The notes under the pieces are model-generated. The model searched no databases. It was given only the letters and a program-made list of their open reading frames with translations, and was not told where the DNA came from. Made by a program: the position numbers and the translations under genes. Source: Pelagicoccus sp. SDUM812002 (lineage in GTDB: Bacteria; Verrucomicrobiota; Verrucomicrobiia; Opitutales; Opitutaceae). From it: a stretch of 64,000 nucleotides of DNA. Shown one piece after another: positions 8,683 through 18,303 of the stretch. The stretch's first letter is position 1; every line of letters starts with the position of its first letter. The stretch lies in NCBI RefSeq assembly GCF_031127835.1, contig NZ_JARXHX010000003.1:186001-250000 (forward strand), given 5' to 3'.

Positions 8683-10593
8683 ATGAACGAAGAATCCTTC
8701 TGGATCAGCGATGACGGTCTCATCACTACCACTAAACAAGCTGCCGAAGCCAACCAAGTTGCGCTGACAATCACTTTTAAACTGCGTTCCCCCGAAGAGA
8801 TCGCCTTCGTGGCCAAACGTCTCGACAGCATCCAATTCAGCGAACGCAGCTCCCTCGCGCGAATAGGCATCGAGATTTACACCCCCCGCCCACCTCGGCT
8901 GAATCGCGACCGACTTATACTGGATGGTACCGCCTTCGTGTACGATACGAACTTCCCTTGCGCCACGTACGCCGAAAAGCTCCTCCAACCTGCTACCGCA
9001 GCCGGTCGACTCTTCTACGCTCCAGAGAGCCAAAAGCTCACCTCCGACGAGATCTGGCAAGCGCTGCAGGAAAACCGTATAAAACTTCCAAATACAACTT
9101 CGATAGATCGCTTCGGACGCGTCTTCCTCACCCCGCACAAAGTACAATACACGCTTCCGCAGAACGTTACCGAGCTAGATCACATCCGTTTGGTCAAGGG
9201 TCTCATCCCTCGTACCTTTCTAGACAAAGTCCAAGAGCGCGAAGACCTATCCGTGGTCGCTATCGAGCCTCACTCCGGCCTCCTTACCAGCTGCTCGATG
9301 TATCTGAAAGAACACTACGTCGTACTCAATCGCGGCGAGGGCAATTTCGGACTACATTCCGGAGCGGTACTTCTTGATCCAATTAAAACGTTCGGATCGG
9401 GAATCATTCTCGAGATCTACAATCGCAGTGACCAGCCAGTCATAAACCCCGTCGTCTCTATCGAAGTATATCGAGCACCTCACTTCGACCGTGATCGACT
9501 CGCCGAGAAGCGCGACCAGCGCCTGGTCTTCTTTTCTAATCTCGATAAGATTTACCGGCAGCTCGATGCCAAGCCGAAGCAACAGTTCGACCGTCTCCGT
9601 ACTACCACAGACATCTCGCTGCGCGGTCAAAGCGCCAAGACCGACAATCAAAGTATCCTGATTCGAGCGGCCAATTCCATTGCAGACGAGCTTAAGCGAG
9701 TTGCTCGCAATGGACATTTCGGATTCCGCACTGTCACTCAAGCCCTCAGAAAAGGCGATCAGGAAGCTGACACCCTCGTCCTCGACTATTTCCCTAGCCT
9801 GACAGAACACGTTGAGATTCTCGCCAATTTTAAAAGACTCGAAATTAAGAATATCGTATTCCGCAAGGCGACTCCACTGCAGGAGTTTTTCCTCACAAAC
9901 GAGGCCCACTCCCATCTCGAGACCTACCATCAACTTGGCATGAACGTCTACTGGCTAACCTTAGACGATCTCTACGTGCACACTTACAAGCACGACCACG
10001 GCTTCTTCATTCGCGAAGAAGAAGTCGACCGCTTCCTGGCGTGCACCATTCTCGCATTCTACGGTTCGGCCTTACAGATGGACGCCGAAGAAGAAAAGAA
10101 GATCAGCGAGCTTGTGGTTCGCATGACTGACTTTTTCGGCAACAACGTCGGCATCCTCACAGGTGGCGGCGAAGGGGTCATGGGGCTTGCCAATGACGTC
10201 GCCCGCAAGCGCGGTTGCCTAACCGGAGCTGCCTTCCTAGAACTTGAAGCCCAGCCTCCAAAAGTCGGCGTTAACTTCTTTAACACATTCCAAGAGACCA
10301 ACCGCCACAATCGCCAGAAATGGTTCCAAGTCGCTGACTTCTGTATCTTTAATATTGGAGGAGCCGGTACCATGGAGGAAATCGGAATCGAGCTTTGCAA
10401 CATGAAACTCGGCATCCGCCCCCGCGTCCCGTATGTGTTTTATCACGACACGTTTTGGAAAAACTTGGAAAACCAATTCGCCCAGCTCGTGGCAGACGGC
10501 CGTATGCCAGTGTGGATGAAAGAGCAACTCCTCTTCTCAGGCGACCCCGAGGAAATTATCAGCTTCTACCGAAAAAGCCTGCAGATCTTGTAG
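8683..10593 (+). CDS. Large protein with unknown N-terminal half and C-terminal LOG-like Rossmann domain
   Basis: 636 residues, no signal peptide. The C-terminal 150 residues carry the marks of the LOG / lysine-decarboxylase-like fold: TGGGEGVMGLANDVA (about 493-507), then RHNRQKWFQVADFCIFNIGGAGTMEEI (about 541-567). These match the ..GGG.GxMGA.. and R(K/Q)..M...D....PGGxGTxxE signatures, with the usual Pro before GG replaced by Ile. LOG enzymes cleave the N-glycosidic bond of nucleoside monophosphates (cytokinin activation in plants; nucleotide salvage or unknown roles in bacteria). Residues 1-270 are unrecognised; around 234-264 (FGSGIILEIYNRSDQPV) there is a faint resemblance to dUTPase/dCTP-deaminase strands. 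Residues 330-470 look like a separate alpha/beta region. The overall architecture is not one I know. Confidence 0.7.
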   Translation: MNEESFWISDDGLITTTKQAAEANQVALTITFKLRSPEEIAFVAKRLDSIQFSERSSLARIGIEIYTPRPPRLNRDRLILDGTAFVYDTNFPCATYAEKLLQPATAAGRLFYAPESQKLTSDEIWQALQENRIKLPNTTSIDRFGRVFLTPHKVQYTLPQNVTELDHIRLVKGLIPRTFLDKVQEREDLSVVAIEPHSGLLTSCSMYLKEHYVVLNRGEGNFGLHSGAVLLDPIKTFGSGIILEIYNRSDQPVINPVVSIEVYRAPHFDRDRLAEKRDQRLVFFSNLDKIYRQLDAKPKQQFDRLRTTTDISLRGQSAKTDNQSILIRAANSIADELKRVARNGHFGFRTVTQALRKGDQEADTLVLDYFPSLTEHVEILANFKRLEIKNIVFRKATPLQEFFLTNEAHSHLETYHQLGMNVYWLTLDDLYVHTYKHDHGFFIREEEVDRFLACTILAFYGSALQMDAEEEKKISELVVRMTDFFGNNVGILTGGGEGVMGLANDVARKRGCLTGAAFLELEAQPPKVGVNFFNTFQETNRHNRQKWFQVADFCIFNIGGAGTMEEIGIELCNMKLGIRPRVPYVFYHDTFWKNLENQFAQLVADGRMPVWMKEQLLFSGDPEEIISFYRKSLQIL

Positions 10594-10670
10594 TCGGCTA
10601 CTTGGAGCTTGGCTCGCATAATTTTAGAAAGCGGGTGCGGGCTTAATCTCCGCACCACGAGATCTGTTGC

Positions 10671-13600
10671 CTACTCCTCGTCTTCCTCGCTGTCTTCATA
10701 TCCATTGGTTCGATACACTTCCTCTGGCAATGCTCCCGGAGCGAGTACATCCGCTGCGTGCACATCGAGCTGGTGCTGTCCAAGGTTTCCGTAGCGGTGA
10801 TAGCAATGCGTCACACACTGTTCTCGGAAATATAGTAGCAATTCCAAACGCGCATCGATCAAAGGCGGACTCGCCGCCACGTAGATGCCCCGCTTCGCAG
10901 CGGCTTCCCAAAGCTCGTCTGAAACAGGTTCCGGACTAGCGAAGCGAATACGTTCATATTCCAGCATCCTCGCGCAGAGTTCGCTCTGCTCCTCAACCAC
11001 GAACTCCGCCAGCAGGTCCGGAGCATGCATTCTCAACCAATCTCGCAATTCCTCCGACACCTCTGGAGAGACGCTGATCGTCAGTTCCGTTTTTGAGACG
11101 TACGCATTGAATAACCTCGAGAAAATGCTGAAAGGAGAGTCTGAAGCTTCGACCCTCACCGCCATGTCATGAATCTTTAAATATCGGCTCTGGTTCGTCT
11201 CCCCTCGGATTTTGAAATAGTCCTCGATCTTGCTAAACACGTTTTCGTATTCGAAGAGCGAGCTTTCAAACGCAGCCCGCAGCCGTACTACATCAGTCTC
11301 CTCTATTTGCTCGGGGAAACTCTCGATCATGAAATCGAATCGCGTCAAAAGCGGATCGTTGGGACGGCGATCACGCGGCAATCCATTTTCCACCGCATCG
11401 CAAAATTCGAGCGGATAGTTCCAGCCCCCGACCTTCACTCCGGGACCAATGGCCGACTTAGCCATTCCGCCGAACGGCTGACGGAGTACGATCGCCCCTG
11501 TCGTTCCGCGATTAATATACAAGTTCCCGGCTCGGATCTCCTCGCGCCATTTCGCAATCTCTCTCTCATCCAAAGAATGGATACCAGAGGTCAAGCCGTA
11601 GTCTGTTTCGTTAACGAGACGGATGGCCTCATCGAGCGTTTCATAACGCATGACACCGATGACCGGACCAAACAATTCCTTTCGGTAGCAAAAGGACGAC
11701 TGCGACACATTCCACAAGATTCCGGGTGTCACCATGTGAGGATCCGTTTCTGAAACCTCCGGCTGGAGCGCCCACTCTTCGTTCTCCCCGATCGTATCAA
11801 TTGCTTTTTTGAGCGGTCCACCGACCGGATTAGCCAGCGGCCCAAACTTGCTTTTGAACTCCCAAGCATATCCCACCGGCAGGCTCTTAGCGGCATCCAC
11901 CAAAGCCGCTTTAAACGATTTATCCTCAAAGAGGGAACGCTGCAGCAGCACCAGTGAAGTTGCGGAACACTTCTGGCCTGCATTTCCGTATGCCGACTGG
12001 ATGACGTCCGCGATCGCCTTGTCACGATCGGCCATCGACGAAATTATCATCGCGTTCTTCCCGCCTGTCTCTGCATACAGCGGAAGCTGTGGACGTTTCT
12101 GCAGCATCTTCAGCGCGGTTCTCGTGCTACCGGTGAAAATCACGAAGGCTGTTTTCGGATGCGCTGCAAGGTGACTGGCTTCCGGATCGTTGCTGCACGG
12201 CAGGAACTGCAGGGCTTTGCGCGGAACTCCCGCCTTCCACAAGGCTTGGCAGATGATCCATCCGCAATAGGTGGCTTGTGGGGAAGGCTTGAGTATCGTG
12301 TTATTGCCCGCTGCTAGCGAAGCCAGGACCCCTCCGGCAGGTATCGCTATGGGGAAATTCCATGGCGGAATGACCACACCGACTCCCTTGCTTTCAAATT
12401 CCAAATTCGTCCGCTCAACAAAGCGCTGCATGGCGAAGGGGTAAAACTCCGCAAAGTCTATCGCCTCCGAAACCTCAGGATCCGTCTCGCTGAAGAGCTT
12501 CCCGACCTCGGCAGCGGCGACTCCTATCAAATCGCCGCGAGCATCCCGCAGCTCCTGAGCTGCAGCGCTCAAGGTCTCGTGTCGCTGGGCGAGTGTCATC
12601 TCAGCCCAGCCACTTTCGTCATTAGCCGCGATTTCCATCGCCCGATCAATATCTTCGATTCGGGCCAAGGCGTAGCGGGCAATCGGCAAATTCTTTTCGT
12701 ACTGGGAGTGATCAATAATCCCTTCTGTATCCAAATTTTCGTACAAGAATTCTTCGCCAACTGAGATGGGAATCTCTTCGACCTTCCCATTCGGGACGGC
12801 TTTCCACTTCCCTCGAATCAATTCAGCCCAATCTCGACTAGCCGCTAAGGTCCAGTCCGTGTCCGGCTCTTCCTTGAAACGATCATTGCCGAAGGTGGTT
12901 TGCAAGGACGACCGTTTCTCGTCGAGCCTGTTCTGCGTCCTAAATGCTTCGCTCCTCAGCCGCTCGATCCGGCCGAATGAAAAGCGAAATTGGTTTGCCA
13001 AAAAGGCCCAATCTTCGTCGCCGGGTTCGAGATTGAAGCTATGAGTAAGAAAGTTCTGTGGACTGGTGTTCTCGTCGAGACGCCTAACGTAGTACGCGAT
13101 AGCGTGCGTGAAGTGCTCCTTTGTGGCTACCGGAGCATAGAGCAAGATTGGTAGGTCGTCGTTTCGCAGAGCCTTGACCGTGGCATCGGCCATGCCTTCC
13201 AGCATTTCGAAGACCATGTGCTTCTCGGAACTCAAGTCCCGAGCGAGCAGGTGAGCGTGAGCAAGCTCGAACAAGTTGTGCGAAGCGATTCCCAGCTCCA
13301 CGCAACGGGCGTTCTCAGGCTGCAGGGCGTAGCGAAGCATTCGCTTGTAATTCGCATCCGTATCCAGCTTTTCATGATAAGGAGCTTGCGGCCAGCCACG
13401 CATGGAAGATTCCGTTTGCTCCATATCCATATTCGCCCCCTTCACGATACGCAGTTTGATAGGGGCCCCTCCGCCGCCGACGCGGGCCTTAGCCCACTCC
13501 GTAAGCTTTCGATGCCAGTAATAGGAATCGGGCAAATAGGCTTGCAACACGATTCCCGCCCTCAGTCCTTTAAACTCCGGTTTGTCCAAGGTCTTTTGAA

Positions 13601-14327
13601 AAGCCTCTACCGTCAGCGCTAGATCCCGATACTCCTCCATATCGAGATTGATAAACTTGGCCTGCATCTCGCCTGACTCTCCTTCATGGCGGCACCTTTG
13701 AGCGCAGGCGAACAAGTCGCTCAAACGATCGACCAAAACCTCCACTGTCTCATCAAATGCGAGAGGAGTGATTTGCGAATAGATTGTCGAAATCTTGATC
13801 GAGAGATAGTTAACTGTATCCGACTCCAGCGCGTCCTTGTAAATTTGGATACGCTTGACCGCCTCGTCTTCTCCGAGAAGAGCCTCCCCGATGATGTTTA
13901 CGTTAGAACCGATATTTTCCTTTTTTCGGCGGCTGACGTGTTTCGATAAAGCTTCCTCTTCCCCATCCAAAATGACTCCAGAGGTTTCCGATCGGATACG
14001 CCCCACGATAGCGGGTACGGAAACACTAGGAACCCGCTTTCCCACTTTGTTGAAAAGTTCAATCAAAAGCGATTCGAAGGAATCGAATAGGTCTACGTTT
14101 TTGTATTTACCGATCAAATACGCTATTTGGTCGGCGACTCGTTTCGAGTCCCTAGGGCGAAAGCTTTGGTCGATAAGCTCCGTAAGGAAAACCTTGTTGA
14201 CCGGATTCCGCACCATCTTCGCAACCTTCTCGTCAAATTCGATCTGTCGTTTCGACTTCAGACGGTTGCTTTCTTTTTGCCAACGCTCAGCGAGCTCGAC
14301 ACTTCGAGTTATAATTCCTTCCTCCAT
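10671..14327 (-). CDS. putA: Bifunctional proline dehydrogenase / L-glutamate gamma-semialdehyde dehydrogenase
   Basis: 1218 residues from the ATG at 14327, which has a strong GGAGGT site ten bases upstream; the frame also opens at a TTG (14348), which is less likely. The first ~450 residues form the FAD-dependent proline dehydrogenase barrel (LRIVKGANMDMEQ, YKRMLRYAL, FEMLEGMAD, YAPVATKEHF, YYVRRLDENTSP). The second half is an aldehyde dehydrogenase: VIPPWNFPIAIPAGG, FTGSTRTALKM, ETGGKNAMI, GNAGQKCSATS with the catalytic Cys, and KELFGPVIGV. Together they oxidise proline to glutamate through P5C with channelling. A further ~200 C-terminal residues are less conserved. No N-terminal ribbon-helix-helix is seen, so it is probably not an autoregulator as in E. 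coli. Confidence 0.95.
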   Translation of the reverse strand: MEEGIITRSVELAERWQKESNRLKSKRQIEFDEKVAKMVRNPVNKVFLTELIDQSFRPRDSKRVADQIAYLIGKYKNVDLFDSFESLLIELFNKVGKRVPSVSVPAIVGRIRSETSGVILDGEEEALSKHVSRRKKENIGSNVNIIGEALLGEDEAVKRIQIYKDALESDTVNYLSIKISTIYSQITPLAFDETVEVLVDRLSDLFACAQRCRHEGESGEMQAKFINLDMEEYRDLALTVEAFQKTLDKPEFKGLRAGIVLQAYLPDSYYWHRKLTEWAKARVGGGGAPIKLRIVKGANMDMEQTESSMRGWPQAPYHEKLDTDANYKRMLRYALQPENARCVELGIASHNLFELAHAHLLARDLSSEKHMVFEMLEGMADATVKALRNDDLPILLYAPVATKEHFTHAIAYYVRRLDENTSPQNFLTHSFNLEPGDEDWAFLANQFRFSFGRIERLRSEAFRTQNRLDEKRSSLQTTFGNDRFKEEPDTDWTLAASRDWAELIRGKWKAVPNGKVEEIPISVGEEFLYENLDTEGIIDHSQYEKNLPIARYALARIEDIDRAMEIAANDESGWAEMTLAQRHETLSAAAQELRDARGDLIGVAAAEVGKLFSETDPEVSEAIDFAEFYPFAMQRFVERTNLEFESKGVGVVIPPWNFPIAIPAGGVLASLAAGNNTILKPSPQATYCGWIICQALWKAGVPRKALQFLPCSNDPEASHLAAHPKTAFVIFTGSTRTALKMLQKRPQLPLYAETGGKNAMIISSMADRDKAIADVIQSAYGNAGQKCSATSLVLLQRSLFEDKSFKAALVDAAKSLPVGYAWEFKSKFGPLANPVGGPLKKAIDTIGENEEWALQPEVSETDPHMVTPGILWNVSQSSFCYRKELFGPVIGVMRYETLDEAIRLVNETDYGLTSGIHSLDEREIAKWREEIRAGNLYINRGTTGAIVLRQPFGGMAKSAIGPGVKVGGWNYPLEFCDAVENGLPRDRRPNDPLLTRFDFMIESFPEQIEETDVVRLRAAFESSLFEYENVFSKIEDYFKIRGETNQSRYLKIHDMAVRVEASDSPFSIFSRLFNAYVSKTELTISVSPEVSEELRDWLRMHAPDLLAEFVVEEQSELCARMLEYERIRFASPEPVSDELWEAAAKRGIYVAASPPLIDARLELLLYFREQCVTHCYHRYGNLGQHQLDVHAADVLAPGALPEEVYRTNGYEDSEEDEE

Positions 14328-14337
14328 ATGATAGAGC

Positions 14338-14343
14338 ACCTCC
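14338..14343 (-). promoter_or_regulatory. Shine-Dalgarno site that fixes the putA start
   Basis: GGAGGT on the minus strand, ten bases before the ATG at 14327. It overlaps the alternative in-frame TTG region and therefore favours the ATG. Confidence 0.7.
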
Positions 14344-14576
14344 GACAATCAGCTATGTTCAAAAACCTGTTTCCGGGACATCTGACAGCGTAAGCCTACG
14401 CTCATCCCTCGAGCCTGTCTAATATAAGTGCAGATCCCCTATCTCATGCCCCCTCGACGGTTGAATCAAGTAGGAATCTGCAAAGTATCCCGAAAGCTAA
14501 CTCTGCATTGGTTGAAGTAACTCAGCTCGATCCAAAACAATTGACATCCCCGCAGCCTTCCCAAACTCCCAAACCC

Positions 14577-15869
14577 ATGTCTGAAAACTCTCCTCTCACT
14601 GCCCTCGTCGTTGGCTCCGGCGGCCGCGAACACACCCTCGCCGCCGCCTGCGTCAAAAGCCCCCTTGTCGGACGCACTATCGCCGCCCCAGGAAATCCAG
14701 GCATCGCTGCAGACTGCGACTGCTTCGACGTGGCGGCTGACGACATCGCAGGTCTGGTCGCACTCGCAAAAAAAGAGTTAGTGGACTTCGTAATCGTTGG
14801 TCCCGAAGTACCGCTCACTCTCGGACTCGTGGACGAGTTGCAGAACGAAAATATTCTCGCTTATGGGCCGAAGGCAGACGGTGGTCGCCTCGAAGGATCC
14901 AAAAACTACACCAAAGAAGTTCTCCTCAAGTATAAAATTCCAACCGGCGCTGCAGCCAGCTTCACTGAGTCGGCCGCCGCCATCGAATATCTCGAAACCG
15001 CCTCCATGCCCATTGTCATCAAAGCGGACGGACTCGCTGCCGGTAAAGGCGTCATCATCGCGCAAGATTTTGACGAAGCTTCCAAGACCGTGACTGACAT
15101 GATCGATGGCGGAGCTTTCGGAGATGCCTCCAAGGAAGTGCTTATCGAAGAGTGTCTCTTCGGTGAGGAAACGTCCATCCACGTCATTGTCTCCGGCAAA
15201 GACTACGTCATCCTCCCAACGAGCCAAGACCACAAGCAAGCTTACGAAGGTGACGTCGGACCCAACACCGGCGGCATGGGAGCCTACTCGCCGGCCGATT
15301 TAATTAACGACGACCTGATGGCGGAAATCGAACGCGATATCGTCAAGCCGTCCGTCGAGGGCATCGCCGCAGAGGGCATCGACTTCCGCGGAACGCTCTT
15401 CATAGGGCTCATGATTACCAAGAGCGGGCCCAAGGTTCTAGAGTTCAATACCCGCTTCGGCGACCCGGAAACCCAAGTACTGCTCACGCGTCTCGAAACG
15501 GATCCCATCGAAATCATGCTGGCTGCAGCCAAGGGCAAACTCAGCTCCATCGACGTTAAAGTGAAGTCCGACTACGCTATGGTAGTCGTGTTAGCCAGCG
15601 GTGGTTACCCAGGCTCGTATCCGAAAGGCGAAGTCATCACCCTGCCTGATTCAGTGGGCGAAAACGAAATCGTCTTCCACGCTGGTACTAAGTTCGATGT
15701 GGATAATAACGTCGTTTCCAACGGCGGCCGCGTGCTCGGCGTCACCGCGCTCGGTCCCGACCTCAAGACCGCAGCCGATAAGGCTTACGCTCTCTGTGAC
15801 AAGATTGATTTCCAGTCTAAGTACCTCCGTCGCGACATCGGCTTCAAGGAATTGAATCGCCAGAAATGA
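14577..15869 (+). CDS. purD: Phosphoribosylamine--glycine ligase (GAR synthetase)
   Basis: 430 residues from the ATG at 14577. The frame is open from 14508, but MSENSPLTALVVGSGGREHTLA starts at the normal family position. Motifs: VVGSGGREH (N-terminal domain), FVIVGPEVPLTLGLVD, GRLEGSKNYTKEVL, VIKADGLAAGKGVIIA (ATP-grasp glycine loop), TSQDHKQAYEGDVGPNTGGMGAYSP, and VLEFNTRFGDPETQ with metal-binding Glu/Asn. The enzyme ligates glycine to phosphoribosylamine in the second step of purine synthesis. It is transcribed divergently from putA. A terminator follows. Confidence 0.97.
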   Translation: MSENSPLTALVVGSGGREHTLAAACVKSPLVGRTIAAPGNPGIAADCDCFDVAADDIAGLVALAKKELVDFVIVGPEVPLTLGLVDELQNENILAYGPKADGGRLEGSKNYTKEVLLKYKIPTGAAASFTESAAAIEYLETASMPIVIKADGLAAGKGVIIAQDFDEASKTVTDMIDGGAFGDASKEVLIEECLFGEETSIHVIVSGKDYVILPTSQDHKQAYEGDVGPNTGGMGAYSPADLINDDLMAEIERDIVKPSVEGIAAEGIDFRGTLFIGLMITKSGPKVLEFNTRFGDPETQVLLTRLETDPIEIMLAAAKGKLSSIDVKVKSDYAMVVVLASGGYPGSYPKGEVITLPDSVGENEIVFHAGTKFDVDNNVVSNGGRVLGVTALGPDLKTAADKAYALCDKIDFQSKYLRRDIGFKELNRQK

Positions 15870-15907
15870 ACCAACCTGCGGCGATAAAACCACACGCATT
15901 CTCCGCG

Positions 15908-15936
15908 AAGGCGGCCTCGTTATAGGTCGCCTTTTC
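15908..15936 (+). terminator. Rho-independent terminator after purD
   Basis: Ten-base stem AAGGCGGCCT / AGGTCGCCTT with one G-T wobble and a six-base loop, followed by TTCT. It lies 39 bases after the purD stop. Confidence 0.7.
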
Positions 15937-16014
15937 TGTCTCATTTATGGCCAACTATAATTAGATTTTCTACTTTACTTTTAGCGGTGGATTAGCTACT
16001 TTGCCGAAGTAGCC

Positions 16015-17404
16015 ATGAAGACGAAACAAGCAGCCAGAGAACTGCTGTTTTTCGTGGCGGCTCTTGCCCTCTCGGCCTGTAGCGACCAAAGACAAGAACC
16101 GGCCCCTAAAACGGCGGAAACCGATGAAGTAACCAGCGTCGACGAAGCTAAGTCTCGCTTTCTCAAGGGAATCGAGTGGAGCGGTCGTCCGGGGGGCGCA
16201 AGCCACGCTGGTCGAGGAATTGCTAAAGCGTAACGACTCCCTCGGTGAGCTTCGCGGAAACAACATGTACCACCCTAATCAATACGAGTGGCTTGCGTTC
16301 ATTGATTACGAACCAGGCGCTTATTTCCGGCACCCGACCGCCTACGCTCTTCTCACCTACGAAAAGCCGGAGATCACTATCTACAGTCGATCAAACGTCC
16401 CCGTTCTCAACTACGATACTATTTGGCCAAGTACAACCGCGCTTCTAGCAGACGACAACGTCTTCTTCGACAGGTCTTGGACGCAGCGGACACCTCAACG
16501 CGACTCCGAATCGATCCTCGCCCACACTGCACTTGATTGGCCGCCACGTATGGTCGCCGACCGTTGCACAAACGAGAAGCGAGCCTACGCCTTGCTAATC
16601 CACAACCTCGAAGACCTAAACCAAAGCGCGGAAACGAAGGGCAACCTCGAGTCGATGGCGGCAGCTCTGACAGCTAATGGATACAATGTTCAAGAGTTTG
16701 TATTCGATCCAGCCACCGGAGAGAAGCGTCCCTATCTCGACCTCTCTTCTCCCAAAGGGACAGGCATTTATCAGTTGATCAACTACATCAACATCCATGT
16801 CGATTTCAACGACTGCTGCGAAGAAATTATTGTCTACCTAACCGGTGAAACCTCGATCGCTAAAACAGCTTACCGCGAAGAAGTCTCGCTAGATATTCCC
16901 TTCGCTTACGCTGGAAAGGATCGAAGCCGAAAGCCTGAGCTCAAATTCTATCCGGAAGACTTAGCGGCGATTTTCGACGAACTTAAGACCTGTCACTTGA
17001 ACTTCATAATCGACACCAACAATGCTGAAGGATTTTCAGGCGACTTGCTCCGCATACCAAATACGGAAAGCGTTCTCAGCGCGTGTCAAAATAACGAATA
17101 CACCTACTCGAGCGCTGTCGAAACCTTAGGCGACGGCACCTTCGAAGATGCATACGGTATCGAACAAGGGGAAAAAGGAAGCGAGTTCACAAGCAGTGTT
17201 GTGAAGGCGCTAATCGAAGCCGCCAAAAACCGGTCGACGGATACCCACCCTGAAACTGCAGCAAGCCTCGCGAAAGCCGCCTTCGAATCGGTCAAGCTTT
17301 TCGACATCAGCTATCATGGCGGTAAGACGAACCCCAGCCTACGAGGTCGCACCATGGACTCAGGCTGCCCGTGCGGAGTAGACAAGCAACTTACCCGCTA
17401 CTAG
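16015..17404 (+). pseudogene. Frameshifted lipoprotein with caspase-like fold lacking the usual catalytic residues
   Basis: Two overlapping frames make one protein. 16015-16233 gives a lipoprotein signal (hydrophobic core, lipobox LSAC with Cys at residue 22); 16220-17404, in the next frame, gives the rest. Removing one G from the run of six at 16191-16196 joins them smoothly (...EWSGRPGAQATLVEELLKRND...), giving about 462 residues. The cause is either a real frameshift or a sequencing error. The second part follows the caspase/metacaspase pattern: KRAYALLIHNLED, GNLESMAAALTANGYNV, EEIIVYLTGET, NFIIDTNNAEG, ESVLSACQNNEYTYS, GSEFTSSVVKAL. The positions of the catalytic His (normally GHG) and Cys (normally D.CHSG) read GET and TNNAEG, so peptidase activity is unlikely. 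Probably outer-membrane anchored; role unknown. Confidence 0.6.
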
Positions 17405-17428
17405 AGAAAATCCGAACTAGGTAACGCT

Positions 17429-18262
17429 TTAAACCTCAGCTGGTGTCTCGCCGAGAAGCTGCTTAGCGACCTTGATCCAGCCACGTGGACCCACCCCATT
17501 TACTCGTTCAATACGACGGCCGGAAATTCCAGCCCAAGAGCCATTTGGACGTTTAACCAAATGCGGCCAATCTACGTTTTCCAAAAGTTCTTGGTCGTTC
17601 TCGCTATCACCCAGTCCGAAAGAAACGAGCGTTTCGTCAGACTGGGCCTTCCACAATTCCATGAACTTGCGTATAGCTGCACCCTTATCGGCTAAGCTAT
17701 CGATCACTGTGTGGAATCGACCTCCGGGAAGGCACTTCAAACCTTCGTAATCAAAAGATGAATCCAAACTTTCCCATACATCGATCGGTAGCTTCGCTGA
17801 GAGTGTTTCGCTATACTCGCGTTCTTGAGCGCGACGTGCTGATCCGACGTCCAATCCCGTGATACTCGCCACATCCTCGGTCATCATTCGACTGAAGCCG
17901 TGCAGGGACTCGCCAAACTTCGATTCCACCCGAGCGAGTCGTAGTCGAATCTCGGCGGCAGGTTTTCCAAGTTCAACCCGTTGCCAACCGTTCACCATCC
18001 GCACCGGCGTGATCGCCTCGTTCCAAAACCCCGGTGGAGCAACGATCGCGCTGCCGTTCTCCACAATGCATGGCATCTCTATGCCGAGTTCCTCTTGCAG
18101 CACCCGTTGCTCCTCGAACGTTTTCGAGGAGCAGAAAACGACAAGGTAACCGAGCTCGATGAGCTGTAGTACATAAGGTCGTGCCAGCTCGCTAGAATAG
18201 TCGTTGAAGTCGATCAACGTACCATCTAAATCTGTGAAAATTGCTATCTTTCTAGAATCCAT
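17429..18262 (-). CDS. mpgP: Mannosyl-3-phosphoglycerate phosphatase
   Basis: 277 residues. HAD-superfamily hydrolase: the nucleophile motif FTDLDGTLID is at residues 9-18, VVFCSSKTFEEQ is motif II, CIVENGSAIV is typical of the Cof/MPGP subgroup, and FGLGDSENDQELLENVDWP is the metal-binding motif. The gene lies 41 bases downstream of mpgS on the same strand, which makes the assignment to MPGP rather than another Cof-type phosphatase firm. It removes the phosphate from mannosyl-3-phosphoglycerate to give mannosylglycerate, a compatible solute used against salt or heat stress. Confidence 0.92.
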   Translation of the reverse strand: MDSRKIAIFTDLDGTLIDFNDYSSELARPYVLQLIELGYLVVFCSSKTFEEQRVLQEELGIEMPCIVENGSAIVAPPGFWNEAITPVRMVNGWQRVELGKPAAEIRLRLARVESKFGESLHGFSRMMTEDVASITGLDVGSARRAQEREYSETLSAKLPIDVWESLDSSFDYEGLKCLPGGRFHTVIDSLADKGAAIRKFMELWKAQSDETLVSFGLGDSENDQELLENVDWPHLVKRPNGSWAGISGRRIERVNGVGPRGWIKVAKQLLGETPAEV

Positions 18263-18303
18263 GAATGGGGGTGCAGGGGATGAGTGCAGCGACGGGTGGT
18301 GGC

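Noticed and set aside
10634-10656. Inverted repeat GGTGCGG / CCGCACC between the LOG-domain gene and putA
   Set aside because: Only seven base pairs with no clear T-run on either strand; too weak to call a terminator.
16191-16196. Programmed frameshifting at the G6 run
   Set aside because: There is no recognisable slippery heptamer, pseudoknot or stimulatory ribosome site, and a one-base insertion in a homopolymer is the simpler explanation.
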